Of a stretch of DNA of 64,000 nucleotides, positions 34,648-41,211 are shown in pieces. Position 1 is the first letter of the stretch. The number at the start of each line of letters is the position of its first letter. Where the stretch lies: NCBI RefSeq assembly GCF_024171785.1, contig NZ_JAMTCK010000013.1:1-64000 (forward strand), given 5' to 3'. This DNA is from Goodfellowiella coeruleoviolacea (lineage in GTDB: Bacteria > Actinomycetota > Actinomycetes > Mycobacteriales > Pseudonocardiaceae). A program made the translations under genes and the position numbers. The notes beneath the pieces are model-generated. The model saw only the letters and a list, made by a program, of their open reading frames with translations. It was not told the origin of the DNA and ran no database searches.

Positions 34648-34964
34648 ACTCCCAATCGAACTGTCAATTCAATCAGCAAGCTCATGTTTTCCAAAACTGC
34701 CAACCCCAACAAGTTCCCACATCGATCGGTCTATAGAATCGTAGCTGATGTAGCAACAGTCGTAGCAACTGACCGGACCGACACGACCGAGTCCGCCCGC
34801 GAGAGGGGGTCCTGGAGGGGCGTTACGGACGTTGGCTCCTCCGGCCGTAATCGAAGGCGCCAACGTCACGTTTCATATAATCCTTGAATAATAATCAGGA
34901 CTCAACCCAAAAGAACTCAGACACCAGAGCAGAGTGGCTCCATTACGCATCAAGATGCTACCCG

Positions 34965-35372
34965 TTATATCTTTGGTGGCTGAACATCCTCGTACTCGGC
35001 CAGCATCTCCTGTATCACCCGTCGCCGCTTAGGCGACTCCTCCGAAAGCACTACCAGCTTTCGCCCATCCGCTACATTTTCCCAGAGGGAGGCCGCCAAT
35101 ATCAACGCTTCTGGATATTTCCCCTTCGCGAGACGGTGAGATTCCAGAGCGGTAACAACCTGCGACATGGCTTCTTGGGTAAGCTTAGCGTTCCAAGTCC
35201 ATCCCACATGGCACTCGTCAATCGCGACCAGAGCGCCGGAATCTCTCCACCTCCTCACTTCATCAGGCTCAAGCCATGCCTTTATCTCTCTCCAGCTTCC
35301 CCCATCAGGACCTACTAGGTTTCCCGTCTCTTGGTCGTAGCGCGGCAATGAGGATTCGGAGTCACTTTTCAT
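34965..35372 (-). CDS. Putative immunity protein of orphan Rhs toxin module 1
   Basis: 135 residues, soluble, acidic N-terminal half (ESSLPRYDQETGNLVGPDGGSW, WLEPDEVRRWRDSGALVAIDE). No family recognised. It follows an orphan Rhs C-terminal toxin by 26 nt on the same strand, the usual place for the cognate immunity gene, and its base composition is low-GC like the toxin. Intact reading frame although the toxin is damaged, as expected if immunity is retained against kin. Confidence 0.55.
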   Translation of the reverse strand: MKSDSESSLPRYDQETGNLVGPDGGSWREIKAWLEPDEVRRWRDSGALVAIDECHVGWTWNAKLTQEAMSQVVTALESHRLAKGKYPEALILAASLWENVADGRKLVVLSEESPKRRRVIQEMLAEYEDVQPPKI

Positions 35373-35398
35373 GATTAACCAAATTCATCGTCAAACCG

Positions 35399-35797
35399 TT
35401 ACCAGTAGTGATGACTAGTAACAATAACATCCCTGGAGCGCCCCCGCCTAGCCTTATTCACATCGTTATAGTAATCGCAGCGTACATGGTTTCCCGCCTT
35501 ACATGGCCCTCTATAGCGCGCACGTCCACCAGCTCTTGCCGCTTCACGCTTTGCTGCCTTTTCAGCCGCACCCTTACTACCATGCTTAGTTCCAGTATGC
35601 CCCTTAGGGGCAGAATAGCTTGAAGCCGCCGCCTTACCCGAACGAATACGTAGCCTGTTTACTTCATTTACCGGCGACCCGTAATTCTTTGTTGGCGTCG
35701 ACCTGTATCCTGAGCTCGCGGTGCTCCCAAAGCTAGGTAATGAGACATGGACAGGATGGTTTATTGCCCATATCGCTCCTGCACCAGCGATCAGCAC
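35399..35797 (-). pseudogene. Orphan Rhs C-terminal toxin domain, module 1 (frameshifted)
   Basis: 132 residues: hydrophobic start (LIAGAGAIWAI), Ser/Gly linker, a Lys/Arg-rich stretch (AAEKAAKREAARAGGRARYRG) and a C-terminal CKAGNHVRCDYYNDVNK ... SHHYW. A small basic domain ending in His-His-Tyr-Trp resembles RNase-type toxin tails in polymorphic toxins, but no family can be named. It is out of frame with the Rhs core fragment next to it by one base near 35800, so it is no longer part of a full toxin. Confidence 0.6.
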
Positions 35798-36068
35798 TGC
35801 CCGGCCTCAACGAGACCTATTCCTTCAATAATGCATAGATCCCAAAAACACGCCTCGTCGAGGTCTGTGTTGTTGATGGTGTCACCGTTGACATAGTCGT
35901 AGTCGTTGGCGGAGCCGCCTTCGACCGGATCAACAGACAGGAAACGCCCCAGGATTGGGCTGTAGGGGCGGGAGCCCATCTAGACCAGGGACAACGCACC
36001 GGCGTGCTCGTAGGGGCGTTGGCGTTGGCCCAACCAGCCGAAGTCCAATTAGTCGGTCTGGTTGTCAG
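35791..36068 (-). pseudogene. Displaced Rhs core fragment 1
   Basis: DNA of 35857-36068 is nearly identical to 41212-41421 inside the main rhs gene and encodes the hallmark RPYSPILGRFLSVDPVEGGSANDYDYVNGD. A stop codon (TAG before the MGSRPYS codons) interrupts it upstream. After the core it leads to the module-1 toxin. This is the footprint of a toxin cassette that was once the end of a full Rhs protein. Confidence 0.85.
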
Positions 36069-36245
36069 ACAACATCCAGCACATAACACAGGGTGTTTAC
36101 CTGAGATTTGTCTCCAGATTTTTCTTTCTCTCAACTGCCCTAATCGCCCCAAGCCCACAGCGAAGGACACAGTCACCCAGTATATTAGATATTCCAGCAA
36201 TCGCAGACGGGATTGCCAACAAGGATAAAAAAGCGAATTAGTACG

Positions 36246-36431
36246 CTATTTGCCACTCTGATCCCTACTTCTCCATATATCAACAAGACTAGGAATGATC
36301 AGCAAGACCAGGGCCATATAAGCTAGATACTGCCATTCTTCTCCAATTGGTAACAGTCGCACAATAACACCCAGAACGACTCCTACCAGGATGATCACTA
36401 GAAGCCGCCAGAGCCACCTTGCACGCTTCAT
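36246..36431 (-). CDS. Small membrane protein, putative orphan immunity protein (module 2)
   Basis: 61 residues with two hydrophobic helices (about 6-27 and 35-50), basic ends. It lies just downstream of Rhs core fragment 2, whose toxin part has been lost. Two-helix proteins of this size often serve as immunity to membrane-active toxins. No family recognised. Confidence 0.45.
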   Translation of the reverse strand: MKRARWLWRLLVIILVGVVLGVIVRLLPIGEEWQYLAYMALVLLIIPSLVDIWRSRDQSGK

Positions 36432-36520
36432 AACAGTTCCTTGACTGAGATGGAAGTATTTTAGAAGCGGCTATCGACAGACAAAGCTGTCGATAGCCGC
36501 CGTCAACCCGACGGGGTTGA

Positions 36521-36722
36521 CGGACAGGAGAAGCGCCCCAGCAACGGGCTATAGGGGCAGGCGCCCATCTCGACCAGAGACAACGCACCCGCGTGCTCAT
36601 AGGGGCGCTGGTGCTGGCCAGCCCGCCGTAGTCGAACTGGCCAGTCTGATTGTCCGGAACCGGATCCGGATCAACCGAACGCCCGCCGTCAACGACTCAC
36701 CGAACGGACTACAGGCTCACAG
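36521..36722 (-). pseudogene. Displaced Rhs core fragment 2
   Basis: Matches 41289-41493 of the main rhs gene (region encoding DPDAVPDNQTGQLDYGWLGQHQRPYEHAG...ARPYSPLLGRF) with short deletions and frame changes. The sequence degenerates right after LGRF. More diverged than fragment 1, hence probably older. Confidence 0.75.
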
Positions 36723-36765
36723 TTCGCCCCTCGCGACAAGTAGCGATGACACCAATACCGGCGAC

Positions 36766-37070
36766 TTAGAAACCTCCTGATACGAACACACTAACGAGAC
36801 CTGAAAGCATGAGCCAGACCAGAGACGCAATAGCCACCCCAGCGAAATCCCCAGTCGAATAACGAGAAGAGAATCTCGGAAAGACCAGAACCACAGGGAA
36901 TATCGCGCCAATCAGCACAAGCACGGCGGAAATAGCTACGGACACAAAAAGGAACGGCTCGCACCTAACGACTCATACCAGCCATAAGAGCGGGCCGCTA
37001 GATAAGCAGCTAGCACCACAAAAACTAGCAGCGATATCAGGAAACATCCCCAACGCGCAACCGTTTTCAC
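36766..37070 (-). pseudogene. Membrane-protein gene with a one-base slip at a T-run
   Basis: From a GTG at 37070, 44 codons (KTVARWGCFLISLLVFVVLAA...) run to a TAG at 36936. Shifting one base at the CTTTTTG run restores a continuous second half (FVSVAISAVLVLIGAIFPVV ... SGLVSVFVSGGF) to the TAA at 36766. Together about 100 residues with four hydrophobic segments. Either a recent pseudogene, an assembly slip, or a slippery-site gene; the first is simplest. Possibly another immunity-type gene. Confidence 0.5.
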
Positions 37071-37099
37071 ACAGAATCACCAAATCCTATCACTCGGGC

Positions 37100-37152
37100 A
37101 AGGAGGCGCGCCCTTGGCGAGCACTAGCACACGGCCAAGGGCGCGCCTCCTT
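37100..37152. terminator. 19-bp perfect hairpin
   Basis: AAGGAGGCGCGCCCTTGGC (37100-37118) is exactly complementary to 37134-37152, with a 15-nt loop. It lies in a gene-free stretch right before duplication copy 2 begins at 37192. Works as a two-way terminator on paper; it could also mark a recombination end. Confidence 0.6.
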
Positions 37153-37191
37153 CACAGACAGCAGATAGGCGAGATCACACCCGCCACGAGA

Positions 37192-37390
37192 TACGGCGCC
37201 GTGCAGAGCCGCGTGAACCGCCCCAGCGAAGGCCAACTCGAAGTCGTCACCACCGTGGTGCAACACGAACTCGAACCGGGCACGGACGCCGCCCTGCTCG
37301 GCGAGGGCCACCCCACCATCACCGCCCTGCGCGGTCACCGAAGTCGAAGGCGTCCTCCCCGACCACACGCCGCTACCGACCGCACCGTGA
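37192..37390 (+). pseudogene. Duplicated surE 3' end
   Basis: Nearly identical to 32372-32572 with a 2-base deletion (GCGCGCGG to GCGCGG) and a few substitutions, including a loss of the native frame before the stop. No start or N-terminal part: a passenger of the duplication. Confidence 0.9.
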
Positions 37391-37594
37391 TCCTCGTTCG
37401 CGCCACCGCTCATCACGAAACAGCCAGCGTCTTCCCAGAAACGACCCCACAGCCGCAGAAAGACCAGTCGTCAACCCGACAACCAGCGCACCGCCGCCAA
37501 GAGCGACCTGCCCAAGCCAGGCCACAGCCCCAACAGCAAGCAGCAGAAGCAAGCGGGGGAACGTCATCTTCGGAATCCTTCGCCTGGCCGGCAT
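37373..37594 (-). CDS. Small membrane protein, cassette copy 2 only
   Basis: 73 residues from the ATG at 37594, which has GAGGGAG 6 nt upstream. Two hydrophobic helices (LLLLLAVGAVAWLGQVAL, ALVVGLTTGLSAAVGSFLG) and a strongly basic tail (RRWLFRDERWRERGSRCGR). Occupies the non-homologous slot between the two duplication blocks, where copy 1 has an unrelated small membrane protein. Function unknown. Confidence 0.5.
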   Translation of the reverse strand: MPARRRIPKMTFPRLLLLLAVGAVAWLGQVALGGGALVVGLTTGLSAAVGSFLGRRWLFRDERWRERGSRCGR

Positions 37595-37631
37595 CAGCAA
37601 CTCCCTCTCGGGTCGGCACCGCGCCGCCAAC

Positions 37632-38183
37632 TCAGGCGGCCAGAAAACGAAACATCTCCAGCAGTCCCGGGGCCGGAACAACAAGCAGGTAGAGCCACCA
37701 GGAGTGGTCACGCGCCTTCACACCGGGAACTCCTGCGCCTTCCGCACCGCCTCGAGCACACTCCAAGGCGCGCCGCAACGCCCGTTCGTGGCGATCTGCC
37801 CTACCGGCATACCGCTTCGAGATCAGCGAGACGAAGTACGAGTGATTGAAGAGCCACTCCACCTTGCCCTGGGTGAGCTCGATGACCACATAACTACCAG
37901 AAATGTGAATATCCCGGACGTCCGACCACTCAACACGTCGCGTCTTCCAGTCGCCGACGACATCGAGCCCACTGTGGTCCCAGGTGATCTTCGGCCGCAA
38001 CTGAAACCGCCGGTAGCCCTCCACGAACAACAGCGAGAAGAACATGGTCACGAGCAGTTCGGGAAGATCAGGAGGGTTGACCCAGAAAGGAACCGACGAA
38101 CTGAACACAACCATGACCGCGGCCATACCCCACGTGGCAGCGGTGTTGCTGCGCCTGACCTGATTGACCACCAACACCCCCAC
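37632..38183 (-). CDS. PH-like membrane protein, copy 2 (complete)
   Basis: 183 residues: two N-terminal helices (about 15-31, 40-56), a beta-rich bacterial PH-like part (GYRRFQLRPKITWDHSGLDV, RRVEWSDVRDIHISGSYVVIEL) with SLISKRYAG, and a C-terminal hydrophobic helix (WWLYLLVVPAPGLLEMF). Complete relative of the damaged gene at 32836-33249. Such proteins are often membrane-anchored adaptors; in toxin loci similar small proteins can act as immunity factors. No specific role can be assigned. Confidence 0.6.
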   Translation of the reverse strand: MGVLVVNQVRRSNTAATWGMAAVMVVFSSSVPFWVNPPDLPELLVTMFFSLLFVEGYRRFQLRPKITWDHSGLDVVGDWKTRRVEWSDVRDIHISGSYVVIELTQGKVEWLFNHSYFVSLISKRYAGRADRHERALRRALECARGGAEGAGVPGVKARDHSWWLYLLVVPAPGLLEMFRFLAA

Positions 38184-38245
38184 TGCTGGCTTCGACTCTC
38201 TCGCCGCTCAATCGCATCCACCATCTGTGGTGTTACCGGCCCCTG

Positions 38246-38476
38246 ACTACCGTTGACCGCTTGTCTTCCTGTTCTTCTTGATCTCGACCACCACGCCAGC
38301 CACAACAACAATGAGCTGACAACGAACATGATGACCAGCCAGAACATCGGTTCGCCACGAGCCAGGCCCAGAGTAACCCCCAGCGAGACCATCGACATAG
38401 CTGACGAAACGATCAGAAGCCACGACGCAGCCTTCAATTTCCCTCCCCTAACCCTCGTTCGCTCGACACACCTCAA
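38246..38476 (-). pseudogene. Small two-helix membrane protein, copy 2 (frameshifted)
   Basis: Matches the intact copy 33313-33543 up to VVSSLL, then one G present in copy 1 (CCACGAACAAC) is missing here (CCACAACAAC), shifting the frame so that an unrelated tail runs on into the PH-like gene. Confidence 0.75.
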
Positions 38477-38496
38477 CTACACCATGTCACGGCACA

Positions 38497-39036
38497 TCAA
38501 TCGCAAGAAACGCCCTCCCGGTTGAAACGAAACTCAAGGAAGAAATCAGGCTTCTGCTCCACCCCGCGAGGAACGTTTCCGCCAACTCCGTAAGTGAATG
38601 AAACTTCGAGCGTCACCCCAGGCTCACCTGGGTTTTCGAAGCAGCGACGAGATATGTCAAAACCGGACTGGCCAGCCTGGACAGGACCTGAGGAGTGTTG
38701 CCCAGCCAATCGCCATCCAGCGCTTGGTAATCTCTCCTCGTAGTAGGCACTCACCGCCTCCTCAGCACCATTCGACCAACCAGGCCGCCCAATCATTCCA
38801 ATACTGTCCTCGTCTTCACAGGGTTTCTTCACGTAAATCTCGCCCAACTGGACAGATGGCGCTGTCAAACTGAGCAGCTCGCTCGCCTGCAACCTCTGCG
38901 CAGTCACCTCCTCCCGCGGATCGCACTCGCGGAACACGCCAGACTCCGGAAACTTCGGCAAACGCGCAGATCCACACGCCGCCATGGTTCCTGCGACCAC
39001 GACCGCGAGCACCATCGGCGATATCTTGTAACGCAT
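38497..39036 (-). CDS. Secreted lipoprotein of the duplicated cassette
   Basis: 179 residues starting MRYKISPMVLAVVVAGTMAACGS: a lipoprotein signal with Cys at residue 21 as the lipidation site. The mature part has a YYEERLPSAGW segment and several cysteines (CDPREE, KKPCEDED, SRRCFE, GVSCD), suggesting disulfides in the extracytoplasmic space. No family recognised with certainty. Copy 1 has lost the middle of this gene. Confidence 0.65.
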   Translation of the reverse strand: MRYKISPMVLAVVVAGTMAACGSARLPKFPESGVFRECDPREEVTAQRLQASELLSLTAPSVQLGEIYVKKPCEDEDSIGMIGRPGWSNGAEEAVSAYYEERLPSAGWRLAGQHSSGPVQAGQSGFDISRRCFENPGEPGVTLEVSFTYGVGGNVPRGVEQKPDFFLEFRFNREGVSCD

Positions 39037-39081
39037 AGCTAGACCCTCCGCCTGTGGAGACAACAAGGCACAGGTACTCGC

Positions 39082-39348
39082 CTACTGGCCTGACTCAGCA
39101 TTCCGCTTCCTCCCGACTCGTACCAGCCTCACCAAAATCGCGACAAAGAACACGCCCATTCCGACCCATTGCAGCCAGATACTCACGTCAGAAAAACTGC
39201 CCAACCACACGAGCACCAAGCCAAGGCTTGCCGACAACCGAACGACGATGAAAGGAAGTGACCCAGGCAGATAGTCGTCAAGTAGCGAGCACGCCAGCCG
39301 GAAATCCAAGAAGACCACCGCTCTCAGCACGGTAGCCCTGGGGAACAA
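39082..39348 (-). CDS. Small membrane protein of the duplicated cassette
   Basis: 88 residues with three hydrophobic segments (about 5-22, 30-49, 57-75) and a basic tail RVGRKRNAESGQ. Copy 1 is interrupted by about 240 bp. Start assigned to the codon at 39348; no strong ribosome-binding site. Function unknown. Confidence 0.5.
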   Translation of the reverse strand: MFPRATVLRAVVFLDFRLACSLLDDYLPGSLPFIVVRLSASLGLVLVWLGSFSDVSIWLQWVGMGVFFVAILVRLVRVGRKRNAESGQ

Positions 39349-39374
39349 GCCGACTCCCTACGCAGCCACAGGAT

Positions 39375-39689
39375 TCAGTCGGAGTCATCTTGCTCGCTTA
39401 CCTGGTCAACCCGATTCAGCTCACGTCGCCAACGCCTGTCCCAGTACGACGCAACGCCAAAACACAGGGAATACAGGGCTACAGTAAGCACGACCAGCAC
39501 CGGACGTGGAAGGAGACGATACACAAAAACCGGAATGTACCCCAGGCAGAGGACGGCTAACGCGAGATATGTCAGCTTCTCAGCCCTGCTTCTCGGACGC
39601 CAGAAGACATACTTCCAACTGAACACGCAGTACGGGTACTTCTTGGGTGCGAGCACGGCCCCATTCTTCCATACCTTCAGAACCTCCAA
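39375..39689 (-). CDS. Small two-helix membrane protein, copy 2
   Basis: 104 residues, TTG start, GGAGG overlapping the start region. WKYVFWRPRSRAEKLTYLALAVL, then helices LGYIPVFVYRLLP and VLVVLTVALYSLCFGVA, and a charged tail. The first about 25 residues lie beyond the duplicated block. First gene of the copy-2 cassette in transcription order. The 250 bp between it and the gene at 39941 show no other gene. Confidence 0.5.
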   Translation of the reverse strand: MEVLKVWKNGAVLAPKKYPYCVFSWKYVFWRPRSRAEKLTYLALAVLCLGYIPVFVYRLLPRPVLVVLTVALYSLCFGVASYWDRRWRRELNRVDQVSEQDDSD

Positions 39690-39940
39690 AATACCCGGCG
39701 CGGTTCAGATTGCGGGACCGCTCTAGTCGGTCCGATTCAAGCTTTCAACATTGCACTCTAACTACCCGCAACCGCTCCAAAACCAAAAAATCTGACATAG
39801 AATCATTGTGGGACCACCTGGACTCACCCGGACTACAATCATCCCAAGGTTAGCCCAGGCGGCCCTCCAACCAGTTATGTCAATATTGCCAGTAACATAC
39901 CTACCAGGGCGTCACAGTGGAGCGGGTTCCAACTGGGCGA

Positions 39941-40777
39941 TCACGATGATTTCTCATGTTGGATGGCCGAAAGAGTCAGCCAGTAGACCGGCCCTGAACG
40001 GCCCGCATCTATGACTTCGCAGGACAGCTTCCAGATTGACCAGCGCTCAAGCAGCTTCAGGCGCCGCAGAGCCTGATTGAAGGTAAGATCTTCGCCATTA
40101 ACTCTAATTTGACCCCAACTTCTCTTTGTTTCAGTAGGAGCCTTAGCTCCTATCCTCACCAAAGAATCGACATGTGCTGCACGTGCGCGCACAGATCTGG
40201 GGATAACCGCAGAAAGCGACTCTGCATCTATGCGCCAAGTACTGACCGAATCATGATCGGGAACGGATTTAATTGTCGATGCAAACTCACCCTGCAGGCT
40301 TGCCATTCTCTTCGCCAGCCTTGGTTTGGCCAGTAGATAAGAACCACTTCCAGGCACGAGAGGACGGATCACCTCACCTGACATTCCGTAGAGCGGATTG
40401 CCTAGCTTTGAACGAGCCCCAATCTCATCGAGCGCCTGCAGGCTTCGCACATAAATCCATTCGAGGACGGTGCGCGGCGAAGGCTCCTCAGCTATCTTGT
40501 CAGGAACCGCAACAACACATAGATAAGCCTCGGGTTCAATGGACACATAAAGATCGTCATCGGATGCGCAAAACTCGATGATGACGTCGCGCTTACCGTA
40601 ACTCTCCCCCAGCCAGGCACGTAGATCTACGGTTGCATTTAGCGCACTCGCGGCCACATCTAGAAGCGGCCTCGCGAGAGAACTTTCCCCAATTTCAGCC
40701 CACCAGGGAACTGATTTTACAGCACCATCGCGCGCTTCACTATATGCAGTCAGATATACCGCGCTACCCGGACTCAC
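39941..40777 (-). CDS. Putative immunity protein of the main Rhs toxin
   Basis: 278 residues, soluble, no family recognised. The GTG start at 40777 overlaps the rhs stop in GTGA, so its synthesis is coupled to the toxin; this is the classic position of an Rhs immunity gene. Its sequence is lower in GC than the rhs core, like the toxin tip. It begins SPGSAVYLTAYSEARDG and has a helical second half rich in Arg/Leu. It is longer than most immunity proteins. Confidence 0.65.
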   Translation of the reverse strand: MSPGSAVYLTAYSEARDGAVKSVPWWAEIGESSLARPLLDVAASALNATVDLRAWLGESYGKRDVIIEFCASDDDLYVSIEPEAYLCVVAVPDKIAEEPSPRTVLEWIYVRSLQALDEIGARSKLGNPLYGMSGEVIRPLVPGSGSYLLAKPRLAKRMASLQGEFASTIKSVPDHDSVSTWRIDAESLSAVIPRSVRARAAHVDSLVRIGAKAPTETKRSWGQIRVNGEDLTFNQALRRLKLLERWSIWKLSCEVIDAGRSGPVYWLTLSAIQHEKSS

Positions 40778-41211
40778 CGGCAACTCTTCCGCTGACCGGG
40801 CGGGCAAACTCCGTGAACCCTCTTATAGTCCATAATTCGAGTATTCTCCCACAACCTAGCTTGCCACCTGGTTGGAAAGGGTCCATACTTCTTGTATTTA
40901 CAGGGTGACTTCATCACCTTTTGACATTTAGCCAGTTGACTCTTAGGGCGCGCATCAGGAACCGCGCCCGAAGTGATCCCATACTTGTAGGTATTACCTT
41001 TTGCATCATAAATTCGATAACCATACGACTTTCCCTTGAAGCTAAGGCTACGGCGATTTTTCACCTGCCAGGCCCCCGGCCGCGGAATCGCATGGCTCTG
41101 CGCGGCTCTAGCCACGGGTATTGCAATAATCGCAAGCCCGACAGCAGCTCCAATTACAGCGCCAGCCGGTCCGAATATGCTACCGATACCTGCACCGACA
41201 GCTGGATTACG
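40774..41211 (-). other. Variable toxin tip of the main rhs gene
   Basis: The 145 codons after the conserved DLDG, AT-richer than the preceding core. The point of change coincides with the end of homology to the displaced core fragment at 35857, as expected when tips are exchanged by recombination in the core. Confidence 0.75.

Larger units (their letters stand above)
37192..39611. repeat. Segmental duplication, copy 2
   Basis: Counterpart of 32372-34626, offset about 4.82 kb at the left and 4.99 kb at the right end. It carries the complete lipoprotein, PH-like and 88-residue genes, but the 76-residue gene is frameshifted, so the two copies are damaged in different genes. Confidence 0.85.

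Noticed and set aside
34669-34869. 66-codon minus-strand frame
   Set aside because: No homologue in copy 2, odd composition (Gly/Pro run, then Cys/Tyr run), and no ribosome-binding site.
32573-41000. Insertion sequence as cause of the duplication
   Set aside because: No transposase, terminal inverted repeats or target duplications were seen at the block edges; homologous recombination fits better.
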